From positions 1 to 32,516 of the forward strand of contig JAGORP010000013.1 in NCBI GenBank assembly GCA_018062725.1: DNA of 32,516 bases. The letters run 5' to 3'. The notes under the pieces are model-generated. The model was not told the DNA's origin. It was given only the letters and a program-made list of their open reading frames with translations, and ran no database searches. Position numbers and translations under genes: made by a program. How positions within the stretch are numbered: the first letter of the stretch is position 1; each line of letters starts with the position of its first letter. The DNA is from Flavobacterium sp. Its GTDB lineage: Bacteria; Bacteroidota; Bacteroidia; Flavobacteriales; Flavobacteriaceae. This document shows, one piece after another, positions 16,988-25,675 of this stretch.

Positions 16988-17018
16988 TTGCAACTTTGCA
17001 ACTTATAGAGTATCTTTG
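16988..17018 (+). promoter_or_regulatory. Bacteroidetes-type promoter of the PfkB-family kinase
   Basis: TTG (16988-16990), 20 nt, TATCTTTG (17011-17018), 25 bp before the ATG at 17044. The -33 region sits in a short direct repeat, AACTTTGC twice in a row (16985-17000). Confidence 0.75.
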
Positions 17019-17043
17019 CACCTTTAATTTTTCAAAGTAGAAT

Positions 17044-17970
17044 ATGAACAAATTATTGATAGTAGGAACAGTAGCTTTTGACGCTATTGAAACACCTTTC
17101 GGAAAAACCGATAAAATTTTAGGTGGTGCAGGGACATTTATCGGACTTTCAGCTTCTCATTTTAAGTTACAATCGGCTATTGTGTCGGTAGTAGGAGAAG
17201 ATTTTCCACAAGAACATATTGATTTATTAAAGTCAAGAAATATCGATGTTACAGGTCTTGAAGTGGTTAAAGGAGGAAAAACGTTCTTTTGGAGCGGTCG
17301 TTACCACAACGATATGAACTCGAGAGATACTTTGGCAACCGAATTAAATGTTTTGGCCGATTTTAATCCTGTGGTTCCAGAAAATTTCAAAAATGCCGAT
17401 GTGGTTATGTTAGGAAACTTACATCCATTAGTGCAAACTGGTGTTTTGAATCAAATGACCGAAAAACCAAAATTAGTAGTGCTAGATACTATGAACTTTT
17501 GGATGGATTGTGCTTTGCCAGAATTATTAGAAGTTATCAAGCGTGTAGATGTGATTACCATTAATGATGAAGAAGCACGTCAATTATCAGGCGAATATTC
17601 TTTAGTAAAAGCAGCTGCCAAAATCCATACAATGGGACCTAAATATGTGGTTATCAAAAAAGGAGAGCACGGTGCGTTAATTTTCCACAACGAACATATT
17701 TTCTTTGCTCCAGCATTACCTTTAGCAGATGTATTTGACCCAACAGGAGCTGGTGATACTTTTGCAGGAGGATTTGCCGGATTTATTACACAACAAGGAG
17801 ATGTTTCTTTTGAAACGATGAAAACAGCTATCATTCAAGGATCTAACTTAGCTTCTTTCTGTGTTGAAAAATTTGGAACAGAAAGAATGGTCGAGTTGAC
17901 AGAATCGGAAGTGAAAAATAGATTGAAGCAATTCAAATCTTTAACACAATTTGAAATAGAATTATCATAA
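17044..17970 (+). CDS. PfkB-family carbohydrate/nucleoside kinase, substrate unknown
   Basis: 308 residues with the ribokinase/PfkB fold signatures. The N-terminal Gly-rich substrate region (LGGAGTFIGLSASHF) is followed by the C-terminal signature DPTGAGDTFAGGFAGF, with the catalytic base Asp238 and the GAGD anion hole. It transfers phosphate from ATP to a hydroxyl group of a sugar or nucleoside. The motifs do not decide the substrate. The gene has its own promoter and a terminator at 17975, so it is not co-transcribed with the PurF-like gene 112 bp downstream, though the proximity might hint at ribose or nucleoside use. Confidence 0.88.
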   Translation: MNKLLIVGTVAFDAIETPFGKTDKILGGAGTFIGLSASHFKLQSAIVSVVGEDFPQEHIDLLKSRNIDVTGLEVVKGGKTFFWSGRYHNDMNSRDTLATELNVLADFNPVVPENFKNADVVMLGNLHPLVQTGVLNQMTEKPKLVVLDTMNFWMDCALPELLEVIKRVDVITINDEEARQLSGEYSLVKAAAKIHTMGPKYVVIKKGEHGALIFHNEHIFFAPALPLADVFDPTGAGDTFAGGFAGFITQQGDVSFETMKTAIIQGSNLASFCVEKFGTERMVELTESEVKNRLKQFKSLTQFEIELS

Positions 17971-17974
17971 ATTT

Positions 17975-18000
17975 ATGCCTCGATTTTCGGGGCATTTTTA
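17975..18000 (+). terminator. Intrinsic terminator after the PfkB-family kinase
   Basis: ATGCCTCGA pairs with TCGGGGCAT (one G-U pair) around a 3-nt loop, followed by TTTTATTT, starting 5 bp after the stop codon. Confidence 0.85.
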
Positions 18001-18081
18001 TTTAATACAAACACAACAAATTACAAACACAAGCTGCTACTCTTCTTTTTAGGAGCCAGCCTAAACAACACAACTACAACA

Positions 18082-19980
18082 ATGAGTGACGCAATAAAAC
18101 ACGAATGTGGTATCGCCCTTTTACGATTAAAAAAACCCTTAGAATACTACAAGGAAAAATACGGTACGGCTTTTTACGGAGTAGAAAAAATGTACTTACT
18201 CCTTGAAAAACAACACAATCGCGGACAAGACGGTGCCGGTTTAGCCAGTATCAAATTGGATGTAGATCCCGGAGAACGTTACATCAGTCGTATTCGATCG
18301 AATCAAGCGCAACCGATTCAAGATATCTTCGCTCAAATTAATGGCCGAATTAACGAAGAACTAGAAAATCATCCTGATTACAAAGAAAGTGTTGCCTTAC
18401 AAAAGAAACACATTCCGTATGTAGGTGAATTGTTTTTAGGACATGTTCGTTACGGCACTTTCGGAAAAAACAGTATTGAAAATGTACACCCTTTCTTGCG
18501 TCAAAACAATTGGATGCACCGAAATTTGATTGTGGCCGGAAACTTTAACATGACCAATGTAAAAGAATTGTTTCAAGATTTAGTGCAATTAGGGCAACAT
18601 CCCAAACAAATGGCCGATACGGTTACGGTGATGGAAAAAATTGGCCACTTTTTAGACGATGAAGTAACCGATTTGTATCAAGAATGTAAAAACGAAGGTT
18701 TATCCAAGCAAGAGGCATCTCCAATGATTGCCGAAAAATTAAATATTGCCCGAATCTTGAAACGTGCTTCTAAAAATTGGGACGGCGGTTATGCTATGGC
18801 AGGATTAATTGGTCATGGTGATGCCTTTGTAACACGTGATCCTGCAGGAATTCGCCCGGCGTTTTATTACCAAGATGATGAAGTTGTAGTAGTTGCTTCG
18901 GAAAGACCAGTGATTCAAACAGTGTTTAATGTGCCCTTCGATAAGATTCAGGAAATTACTCCTGGACATGCTTTAATTATAAAGAAAAACGGAACTGTTT
19001 TAGACGAAAAAGTACGGGAAGCTTCCATTAAAAAAGCCTGTTCGTTTGAGCGTATTTATTTTTCTCGTGGAAGTGATGCCGAAATTTATCAAGAACGAAA
19101 AGATTTAGGAAAACTAATTATGCCAGCTGTATTAAAAGCCGTTGATAATGATACCGATAATACCGTGTTCTCCTACATCCCGAATACGGCGGAAACGTCT
19201 TTTTATGGCATGGTGGAAGCCGCTAATGATTTTTTAAATCAACGTAAAATTGCTACGATTTTAGAAAATAAAGAAGCGTTATCAGAACAAAAATTACAAG
19301 AAATTTTATCGGTAAAATTGCGTTCTGAAAAAATTGCCATTAAAGATGTGAAATTAAGAACGTTTATTACCGAAGACAGTTCGCGTGACGATATGGTGGC
19401 TCATGTGTATGATGTCACGTATGGCGTAATCAAACCTACCGATAATTTGGTAATTATTGATGATAGCATTGTTCGTGGAACTACGCTGCAAAAAAGCATT
19501 ATCAAAATGATGGATCGATTACATCCTAAAAAATTGGTTATAGTTTCTTCAGCACCGCAAATTCGTTATCCAGATTGTTACGGAATTGACATGGCTAAAT
19601 TAGAAGGACTGGTTGCTTTTAGAGCAATGCTGGCCTTGTTAAAAGAAACGAATCAATATCATTTGGTAGAAGAAGTGTACGTGAAATGCAAAGCACAAGA
19701 ACATTTTCGAGATTCAGAAGTCGTCAATTATGTAAAGGAATTGTATGCGCCGTTTACCGACGAGCAAATTTCAGATAAAATTGCCGAAATGCTTACAGAA
19801 GCTTCGGTAAAAACGGAAGTGAAAATTATTTTTCAATCGGTGGAAAATTTACATAAAGCGTGTCCTAAAAACCTCGGTGATTGGTATTTTACAGGCGATT
19901 ATCCTACCGACGGAGGAAACCGTGTGGTTAATCGAGCATTTATGAATTTCTACGAGGGCAAAGACGCTAGAGCGTACTAA
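18082..19980 (+). CDS. Amidophosphoribosyltransferase-like protein, long Bacteroidetes form
   Basis: 632 residues against about 470-505 for ordinary PurF. It combines an N-terminal class II glutamine amidotransferase domain and a C-terminal phosphoribosyltransferase domain. Cys9 in MSDAIKHECGIALL is the expected nucleophile after removal of an eight-residue propeptide; QHNRGQDGAGLAS and LGHVRYGTFG are glutaminase motifs. The PRPP loop is VIIDDSIVRGTT (Asp460, Asp461), followed by SSAPQIRYPDCYGIDM. Ordinary PurF makes phosphoribosylamine from PRPP and glutamine. Extra length lies in several insertions, for example around residues 85-110 and between the domains. It may be the main PurF or a second paralogue; the window cannot tell. 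No clear promoter was found in the 111-bp upstream gap. Confidence 0.88.
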   Translation: MSDAIKHECGIALLRLKKPLEYYKEKYGTAFYGVEKMYLLLEKQHNRGQDGAGLASIKLDVDPGERYISRIRSNQAQPIQDIFAQINGRINEELENHPDYKESVALQKKHIPYVGELFLGHVRYGTFGKNSIENVHPFLRQNNWMHRNLIVAGNFNMTNVKELFQDLVQLGQHPKQMADTVTVMEKIGHFLDDEVTDLYQECKNEGLSKQEASPMIAEKLNIARILKRASKNWDGGYAMAGLIGHGDAFVTRDPAGIRPAFYYQDDEVVVVASERPVIQTVFNVPFDKIQEITPGHALIIKKNGTVLDEKVREASIKKACSFERIYFSRGSDAEIYQERKDLGKLIMPAVLKAVDNDTDNTVFSYIPNTAETSFYGMVEAANDFLNQRKIATILENKEALSEQKLQEILSVKLRSEKIAIKDVKLRTFITEDSSRDDMVAHVYDVTYGVIKPTDNLVIIDDSIVRGTTLQKSIIKMMDRLHPKKLVIVSSAPQIRYPDCYGIDMAKLEGLVAFRAMLALLKETNQYHLVEEVYVKCKAQEHFRDSEVVNYVKELYAPFTDEQISDKIAEMLTEASVKTEVKIIFQSVENLHKACPKNLGDWYFTGDYPTDGGNRVVNRAFMNFYEGKDARAY

Positions 19981-20031
19981 AACAAACAAAAATGTCGTTC
20001 ATCGAATTTAGATGCATTTCACCGACTTTCT

Positions 20032-20062
20032 TTGGAGAAACATAAGTCCAAGTATACATTTG
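20032..20062 (+). promoter_or_regulatory. Promoter of small RNA unit 1
   Basis: TTG (20032-20034), 20 nt, TACATTTG (20055-20062). The second unit has the same two boxes with the same spacing, while the 20 nt between the boxes differ at about half the positions. Confidence 0.75.
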
Positions 20063-20065
20063 CGA

Positions 20066-20144
20066 CACCATTACATAAGTAGGTTAAGTTTATGGTAGAT
20101 TTGGGGCAAAAAAGGTAGAAAGAAATTTCTACCTTTTTTATTTT
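20066..20144 (+). ncRNA. Candidate small RNA, copy 1 of a tandem pair
   Basis: A segment of about 75-79 nt lies between a consensus promoter (20032-20062) and a perfect 14-bp intrinsic terminator (20108-20139) with a T-run. No start codon followed by a sensible reading frame is present. The predicted RNA has a 5' hairpin closed by ACCAU/AUGGU with a loop of about 20 nt holding UAAGUAGGUUAA, then a single-stranded AGAUUUGGGGC, then the terminator hairpin with a GGUAGAAA/UUUCUACC core. Copy 2, exactly 240 bp downstream, differs by a single T in the shared part, although the sequence between the copies is unrelated. I do not recognise the RNA. A mobile or palindromic repeat is the alternative, but the promoter and terminator argue for a transcribed gene. 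Confidence 0.72.
20108..20144 (+). terminator. Intrinsic terminator of small RNA unit 1
   Basis: A perfect 14-bp stem, A6-GGTAGAAA with TTTCTACC-T6, around a GAAA loop, followed by ATTTT. It may also end purF-like read-through. Confidence 0.9.
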
Positions 20145-20169
20145 GTTGTCTTCGAGAACCTCAGGCAAC
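20144..20169. repeat. Short hairpin repeat, copy 1
   Basis: 26 bp matching 21169-21194 with two differences. The ends GTTGTCT and AGGCAAC pair as RNA through one wobble, whereas the other copy has AGACAAC, so the second difference keeps the stem. An inner GAG/CTC helix is also possible. Confidence 0.65.
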
Positions 20170-20271
20170 CCGAGAACCTTAAACACAATTAATTTTTTCT
20201 CACTAAATTTAGTTAGATAAAATTCATCAAAAATCAACTCAACGACTTTTTAATCTGTTTAACGATTTTCT

Positions 20272-20302
20272 TTGGAAACAATATGTTCCTAGCCTACATT
20301 TG
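20272..20302 (+). promoter_or_regulatory. Promoter of small RNA unit 2
   Basis: TTG (20272-20274), 20 nt, TACATTTG (20295-20302): same boxes and spacing as unit 1. Confidence 0.75.
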
Positions 20303-20305
20303 ACT

Positions 20306-20384
20306 CACCATTACATAAGTAGGTTAAGTTATGGTAGATTTGGGGCAAAAAAGGTAGAAAGAAATTTCTACCTTTTTTATTTTT
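20306..20384 (+). ncRNA. Candidate small RNA, copy 2 of a tandem pair
   Basis: Second copy of the unit at 20066, in the same orientation, again between a TTG/TACATTTG promoter and a 14-bp terminator stem (20347-20378). Compared with copy 1 it lacks one T in the GTTTATGG/GTTATGG stretch; this changes the 3' side of the 5' hairpin slightly but keeps the closing ACCAU/AUGGU pairs. The first transcribed bases (ACT versus CGA before CACC) differ. With its own promoter it should be made independently of copy 1. No target is evident in the window; the unpaired UUUGGGG stretch is one candidate contact region. Confidence 0.72.
20347..20384 (+). terminator. Intrinsic terminator of small RNA unit 2
   Basis: The same perfect 14-bp stem with GAAA loop as unit 1, followed by ATTTTT. 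Confidence 0.9.
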
Positions 20385-20412
20385 AGGAAGATTGTGTTTT
20401 AAAAGGGAATAC

Positions 20413-20450
20413 ATAAAAAAAAGAGCCCCATTTTTTGGGACTCTTTTTTA
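20413..20450 (-). terminator. Bidirectional terminator, mainly for the superoxide dismutase gene
   Basis: An A6-GAG/CTC-T6 stem, extended by a CCC/GGG segment with one wobble position and a loop of about 7 nt, lies 16 bp beyond the sod stop codon on the minus strand. A- and T-runs on both sides let it work in either direction. Confidence 0.85.
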
Positions 20451-20465
20451 AATATATCTCAGTGA

Positions 20466-21071
20466 TTATTTTGCCTCTGCATAACGTCTTGCAACTTCTG
20501 CCCAATTAATTACATTAAAGAAAGCTTCAATATAATCAGGACGACGGTTTTGATAGTTTAAGTAGTAGGCATGTTCCCAAACATCCATTCCTAAAATTGG
20601 AGTTCCACCACAACCTACGCCTGGCATCAGGGTATTGTCTTGGTTGGGAGTTCCACAAACTTCCAATTTTCCGTCTTTTACACACAACCAAGCCCATCCA
20701 GAACCAAATTGTGTAGCTCCAGCTTTTGAAAAAGTAGCTTTAAATTCGTCAAAAGAACCAAATGCTGCGTCAATAGCGCTAGCCAATTCACCAGTTGGTA
20801 ATCCTCCTCCGTTTGGAGACATTACTGTCCAAAATAAATTGTGGTTGTAAAATCCGCCACCGTTGTTACGAACCGCCGCCTTAGTCATGTCCAAATTTTT
20901 AAGGATTTCTTCAATTGATTTTCCTTCTAAATCGGTTCCAGCAATGGCAGCGTTTAGGTTAGTAGTATAGGCGTTGTGATGCTTAGAATGATGTATTTCC
21001 ATGGTTCTAGCATCAATATGTGGTTCTAGTGCATCGTATGCATAAGGTAATTGTGGTAATTCAAAAGCCAT
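20466..21071 (-). CDS. Superoxide dismutase, Fe/Mn family
   Basis: 201 residues. The metal ligands are all present: His27 ([11 protein letters not shown]), His77 ([11 protein letters not shown]), Asp163 and His167 ([20 protein letters not shown]). It converts superoxide to hydrogen peroxide and oxygen in the cytoplasm; there is no signal peptide. The motifs alone do not settle iron versus manganese: [11 protein letters not shown] carries the Gln usually seen in Mn enzymes, but many Bacteroidetes enzymes are cambialistic. A TAATTTTG (minus strand, 21108-21115) is a possible -7 box without a well-placed TTG. The gene is divergent from addA. Confidence 0.97.
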   Translation of the reverse strand: MAFELPQLPYAYDALEPHIDARTMEIHHSKHHNAYTTNLNAAIAGTDLEGKSIEEILKNLDMTKAAVRNNGGGFYNHNLFWTVMSPNGGGLPTGELASAIDAAFGSFDEFKATFSKAGATQFGSGWAWLCVKDGKLEVCGTPNQDNTLMPGVGCGGTPILGMDVWEHAYYLNYQNRRPDYIEAFFNVINWAEVARRYAEAK

Positions 21072-21168
21072 AATATTGTTTGTTTAAAATTAATAAATAT
21101 TGAATTCCAAAATTAATCATTTAACTTTGGAATAGGAAATAGTTATTTTCTATTTATATATAAATAAA

Positions 21169-21194
21169 TGTTGTCTTCGAGAGCCTCAGACAAC
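21169..21194. repeat. Short hairpin repeat, copy 2
   Basis: Second copy of the 26-bp element at 20144. GTTGTCT and AGACAAC form a perfect 7-bp stem. An alternative longer-range helix pairs GAGCCTC (21181-21187) with GAGGCTC (21208-21214). The element lies 43 bp before the chosen addA start and could fold in its leader. Confidence 0.65.
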
Positions 21195-21237
21195 GGTTGC
21201 ATTGCTGGAGGCTCTTCAAACCAACGTAGATTACAAG

Positions 21238-24200
21238 ATGACTATACATAAATCGGCTTTCACAATCTATAATGCTTCCGCAGGTTCGGGTAAGACGTAT
21301 ACTTTGGTAAAGGAGTACTTAAAGATAATTCTGACTTCCAAAAAAGAAGACGCTTACAAGAATATTCTTGCCATTACCTTTACCAACAAAGCGGTACACG
21401 AAATGAAAAGCCGAATTGTAGATAGTTTGTTCGATTTCACAAAGGAAAATCCATCTGAAAAGTCAATCGAATTCATGCAGGATATTTCGGCCGATACTGG
21501 TTTATGTCTGAATGAAATTACCCAAAAAGCCAAAGCAATTATCAAAAATATCATTCACAATTATGCTGCCTTTGATATTTCCACGATTGATAAATTTACG
21601 CATAAAGTCATTCGTTCTTTTGCTATCGATTTGGATTTGCCAGTCAATTTCGAAGTGTCATTAGATACCGAAAATTTGTTGCAAGAAGCCGTAGATGCCA
21701 TTGTGGCTCAAGCAGGAGAAGATGAAGAGTTGACCAAATTATTGATTGATTTTACCATGGAAAAAACCGATGATGACAAGTCATGGGATGTTTCTAATGA
21801 TATTTTTACCACAGGGAAGTTGATTCTGAATGAAAACAATCGAAAAGAATTAAGGGGCATAAAAGAAAAATCAATTCCGCAGTTTATAGCACTTCGTAAT
21901 AATTTGGTTACGCTTTGTAAACAATTGGAAGGTGAAACAGCTGATTTGGCTTTCAACGCGTTGGCTTTACTAGATAAAAACGGAATTGACCTTAAATCAT
22001 TTTCCAGAGGGACATTTCCGAATCATTTAAAAAATATTCAAGAAGGGAAATTTAATCCCAGTAATAAAACTTTTCATGACTTTGATGATATTCAAATCAA
22101 TAAAAATGCTTCCGATAAATCAATTATAGAAAGTATTATTCCCGAATTATTGTCCATTTTGAATGTGATTTATCAAAAGTTTCAAAAGAAAAATCTCTAC
22201 GAAGCATTTTTAAAAAACATTACGCCACTTTCGTTAATTAATACGGTAAGCAATCAATTAGCTAAAATTCAGGAAGAACAAAGTGTGTTGTCTATTTCTG
22301 AGTTTAATAAATTAATCAACGAACAAATTCAAAACCAACCCGCTCCTTTTATTTATGAGCGATTAGGTGAACGGTACAAACATTTTTTTATCGATGAGTT
22401 TCAGGATACTTCCGAAATGCAATGGCAAAATTTAATTCCACTGATTGATAATGCACTTTCGAGCGAAGATTTACAAGGTAATCAAGGTTCACTTTTAATT
22501 GTTGGCGATCCAAAACAATCCATTTACCGTTGGCGCGGTGGAAAAGCAGAGCAATTTATCGATTTGTCTAAAAATGAAAATCCATTCAGTAACAAAGACA
22601 AAAAAGTTGTGAACCTCGAATCGAATTATCGAAGCTATGATGAGGTGATTCATTTTAATAATGATTTTTTTAAGTTTTTATCACAAAAATTCGAAAACGA
22701 AGATTACAAAGAGCTGTATGAAAAGAAAAGTTTTCAAAAACCTAACCATAAATCGGGCGGATGTGTTTCCATTACTTTCTTACCAAAGTTGGAAAAAGAA
22801 GAGGTAGAGGAAGATGTTACTCAAGATGATTTTTATCTGCAAAAAACATTTCAAACCATTGAAGAGGTGCAACAGAATGGGTTTTCGTTGGGTGAAATTG
22901 TAATTTTAGTCCGAAACAATAGTAAAGGCGTGTTGTTGGCCAATTTTTTAACCGAAAATAAAATCCCAGTCATTTCTTCAGAAAGTTTGTTGTTAAATAC
23001 GTCTTCGGAAGTGCAGTTTTTACTCAACATGCTCCGTTATTTAAACGATAAAAAAGACAAAGAATCCTTAGCGCATGCTTTGTATTATTTTTCGAAACAA
23101 TTTGTGCCTCAGGTGCCTACTCATGATTTTATTTGGAATGGACTCCAAAAAGAAACGGATGAAGAATTGCAAAAATGGCTGTTGGAATTCGAAATTCAGG
23201 TTAATTTTAAATCCATCAGGAAGAAATCTTTATATGAGTTGGTAGAATCGATGGTTTTAAATGGAATTCCAGTCGATAAAAATAGTGCTTACGTCCAGTT
23301 TTTTCTTGATATTGTATTAGAAAAGGATATTAAATACCAAATGAGTATCGCCGATTTTTTAGAATATTGGGATAAAAGCGGACATAAAGTAAGTGTGCCA
23401 ACCGCTGAAGGTTCGAATGCGATTCGAATTATGACCATTCACAAATCGAAAGGTTTAGAGTTTCCGGTGGTAATTTTTCCGTTTGCAGAAGAAAATTTTA
23501 GTCGTTCAAAAAGCGAAAAAATTTGGTTGGATTCCGAATCGGATGAAGTCGAATTAGAAAAATTTCTCATAGATAAATCAAGTAAAGTAAATGATTACGG
23601 TGCTGCTGCCAAAGAAGTGTACCATGATAAACAACAGGAAGATTTATTAGACAATGTTAATGTGTTGTATGTGGCCTTAACCCGTGCCGAAGAGCAATTA
23701 CACATAATTTCAAGTTGGAAAGAGCGCAATAAAGAAGGGAATCTTCCGAAGAATTTAGCGTCTTATTTTATTGAATTTGTCGAGGATAAAGTCGATTTTG
23801 AGGAGCATAAACTAAAGTATGTCATGGGTCAATTGGATAGAATTTCAAAACCGAAAGTGATCCAAAATAACAACGAAGTAATTCGAGTAGTGGCTTCAAC
23901 TATTCTGCCAGAATCGATAAAAATAGCCCAACGGGAAGCTATGATGTGGGGAACTTCTCAGCAAGAAGCCATATCCTTCGGAAATGTTATGCATAGGGTG
24001 TTATCATTTGTAAAAACCAAATTTGATATTGATTTAGCGATTACGAAAGCGCTGGAAGAAGGGTTGATAGCCAAAAGTCAAGAAGCAATGGTGTTGCGGT
24101 ATATAAATGAGATTGTTAATAATGCTGATTTGAGTGAATTTTTTGACGGAAGTTTTCAGGTCTTTAACGAACGCAGTATTCTGAAAAAAGGAACCAAAAC

Positions 24201-24390
24201 CATGATTCCGGATCGGGTTGTAGTGAATAATAATATAGCATATCTCCTCGATTATAAAACAGGTACGCCTAATCAGAAATATGTCAATCAATTAAAGGAA
24301 TACGAGAGTATTTTACAGGAAATGGGGTTTGTAGTGAAGAAAAAAGTGCTAATATATATAGGAGAGCAATTAGAAATAGTAAATTTGTAG
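21238..24390 (+). CDS. addA: AddA/RecB-like helicase-nuclease (UvrD family)
   Basis: 1050 residues from the ATG at 21238. The frame opens 12 codons earlier at a TTG, but MTIHKSAFTIYNASAGSGKT is a normal AddA-like start and the upstream part falls in a hairpin repeat. The superfamily 1 helicase motifs are complete: Walker A ASAGSGKT (Lys19), ITFTNKAVHEMKSRI, DEFQDTS (Asp386), VGDPKQSIYRWRGG, NYRS, and the late motifs MTIHKSKGLEFPVV and YVALTRAEEQLHI. A RecB-type nuclease domain ends the protein: FGNVMHRVL supplies the His and LLDYKTG (Asp1005, Lys1007) the catalytic core. With the AddB-like protein at 27226 it should process double-strand breaks for recombination. kbl follows after 49 bp. Confidence 0.9.
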   Translation: MTIHKSAFTIYNASAGSGKTYTLVKEYLKIILTSKKEDAYKNILAITFTNKAVHEMKSRIVDSLFDFTKENPSEKSIEFMQDISADTGLCLNEITQKAKAIIKNIIHNYAAFDISTIDKFTHKVIRSFAIDLDLPVNFEVSLDTENLLQEAVDAIVAQAGEDEELTKLLIDFTMEKTDDDKSWDVSNDIFTTGKLILNENNRKELRGIKEKSIPQFIALRNNLVTLCKQLEGETADLAFNALALLDKNGIDLKSFSRGTFPNHLKNIQEGKFNPSNKTFHDFDDIQINKNASDKSIIESIIPELLSILNVIYQKFQKKNLYEAFLKNITPLSLINTVSNQLAKIQEEQSVLSISEFNKLINEQIQNQPAPFIYERLGERYKHFFIDEFQDTSEMQWQNLIPLIDNALSSEDLQGNQGSLLIVGDPKQSIYRWRGGKAEQFIDLSKNENPFSNKDKKVVNLESNYRSYDEVIHFNNDFFKFLSQKFENEDYKELYEKKSFQKPNHKSGGCVSITFLPKLEKEEVEEDVTQDDFYLQKTFQTIEEVQQNGFSLGEIVILVRNNSKGVLLANFLTENKIPVISSESLLLNTSSEVQFLLNMLRYLNDKKDKESLAHALYYFSKQFVPQVPTHDFIWNGLQKETDEELQKWLLEFEIQVNFKSIRKKSLYELVESMVLNGIPVDKNSAYVQFFLDIVLEKDIKYQMSIADFLEYWDKSGHKVSVPTAEGSNAIRIMTIHKSKGLEFPVVIFPFAEENFSRSKSEKIWLDSESDEVELEKFLIDKSSKVNDYGAAAKEVYHDKQQEDLLDNVNVLYVALTRAEEQLHIISSWKERNKEGNLPKNLASYFIEFVEDKVDFEEHKLKYVMGQLDRISKPKVIQNNNEVIRVVASTILPESIKIAQREAMMWGTSQQEAISFGNVMHRVLSFVKTKFDIDLAITKALEEGLIAKSQEAMVLRYINEIVNNADLSEFFDGSFQVFNERSILKKGTKTMIPDRVVVNNNIAYLLDYKTGTPNQKYVNQLKEYESILQEMGFVVKKKVLIYIGEQLEIVNL

Positions 24391-24439
24391 CACGATTTAA
24401 AATAGCGACATCACAAATAACCGAATTAACACCTATAAT

Positions 24440-25636
24440 ATGTACGGAAAAATCAAACAACACTTACAAAACGAATTAACTGCCATTCAAGAAAACGGAT
24501 TGTACAAAAGTGAACGAATAATTACTTCTCCACAAGGAGCAGAAATTACGGTTAACGGAGAAACGGTTTTAAACTTTTGCGCAAACAATTATTTGGGCTT
24601 GTCTTCTCATCCAGAAGTAGTTCAGGCAGCCAAAGAGGCATTAGACACTCACGGTTTCGGAATGTCATCTGTGCGGTTCATTTGCGGCACTCAAGATATT
24701 CACAAACAACTAGAGCAAACCATTGCTAATTTCTACGGAACTGAAGATACCATTTTATATGCAGCTGCCTTTGATGCGAATGGTGGTGTTTTTGAACCGT
24801 TACTTGGGGAAGAGGATTGTATAATTTCCGATAGTTTGAATCATGCGTCTATCATTGATGGGGTGCGTTTGTGTAAAGCAGCTCGCTATAGATATGAAAA
24901 CAACAACATGGCTGATTTAGAAGAGCAACTTAAAAAAGCCACCGAAGCGGGACATCGTTTTAAATTAATTGTGACAGATGGGGTCTTTTCTATGGATGGC
25001 TTGGTCGCACCTTTAGATAAAATATGTGATTTAGCTGATAAATATGATGCCATGGTGATGGTTGATGAGTGTCATGCGGCAGGATTTATCGGTGCAACAG
25101 GAAAAGGAACATTGGAAGCCAAAGGAGTAATGGGACGTGTTGATATTATTACAGGAACCTTAGGTAAAGCTTTAGGTGGAGCCATGGGAGGCTATACTAC
25201 GGCCAAAAAAGAAATCATCGAAATTTTACGTCAGCGCTCTCGTCCTTATTTGTTTTCAAATTCCTTGGCACCCGCCATTGTGGGAGCTTCTTTAAAAGTT
25301 TTCGAATTGCTGGAGAAAGATACTTCGTTAAGAGACAAACTAGAATGGAATACCAATTATTTTAAAGCGGGAATGAAAAAAGCCGGTTTGGAAATTATCG
25401 ATGGAGATTCTGCAATCGTGCCGGTCATGCTGTATGATGCCAAATTAGCACAAACTATGGCTGAAGAATTACTTAAAAAGGGGATTTATGTAATTGGATT
25501 CTTTTTCCCTGTCGTACCAAAAGAAAAAGCCAGAATTAGAGTGCAACTTTCGGCGGCGCATACTAAGGAGCATTTAGACAAAGCAATTCAAGCTTTTTCA
25601 GAAGTTGGAAATAAACTAAATATCATAAAAAACTAA
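24440..25636 (+). CDS. kbl: Glycine C-acetyltransferase (2-amino-3-ketobutyrate CoA ligase)
   Basis: 398 residues, a PLP-dependent alpha-oxoamine synthase. The Schiff-base lysine is Lys243 in [30 protein letters not shown] contains the Asp and His that contact PLP. The length and the motifs [14 protein letters not shown] and [11 protein letters not shown] match Kbl closely. It cleaves 2-amino-3-ketobutyrate with CoA to glycine and acetyl-CoA in threonine breakdown. The partner threonine dehydrogenase (tdh) is not adjacent. It starts 49 bp after addA and may share its transcript, although the functions are unrelated. Confidence 0.95.
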   Translation: MYGKIKQHLQNELTAIQENGLYKSERIITSPQGAEITVNGETVLNFCANNYLGLSSHPEVVQAAKEALDTHGFGMSSVRFICGTQDIHKQLEQTIANFYGTEDTILYAAAFDANGGVFEPLLGEEDCIISDSLNHASIIDGVRLCKAARYRYENNNMADLEEQLKKATEAGHRFKLIVTDGVFSMDGLVAPLDKICDLADKYDAMVMVDECHAAGFIGATGKGTLEAKGVMGRVDIITGTLGKALGGAMGGYTTAKKEIIEILRQRSRPYLFSNSLAPAIVGASLKVFELLEKDTSLRDKLEWNTNYFKAGMKKAGLEIIDGDSAIVPVMLYDAKLAQTMAEELLKKGIYVIGFFFPVVPKEKARIRVQLSAAHTKEHLDKAIQAFSEVGNKLNIIKN

Positions 25637-25675
25637 AAAAAAACAGAAAAACTTTGTTTTTTTTAACAATTCATT

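Noticed and set aside
18020..18060. Possible attenuator hairpin before the PurF-like gene (GCTG...CAGC, TAGG...CCTA)
   Set aside because: The stems are only four base pairs and there is no T-run; indistinguishable from chance.
20019..20237. 72-residue minus-strand ORF across the first sRNA unit
   Set aside because: It runs through the promoter and terminator of the unit, the second unit does not preserve the frame because of a one-base deletion, and the composition is not protein-like.
20066..20384. Possible CRISPR-like direct repeats
   Set aside because: Only two copies, 240 bp apart, each with a promoter and terminator; no short regular spacers or cas genes.
21202..21237. TTG start for AddA
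   Set aside because: It falls in a hairpin repeat leader, and an ATG close before the Walker A loop gives the usual N-terminus.
25631..25664. Possible terminator after kbl (A-run, short loop, T-run)
   Set aside because: The stem would be almost only A-T pairs with mismatches; too weak to call.
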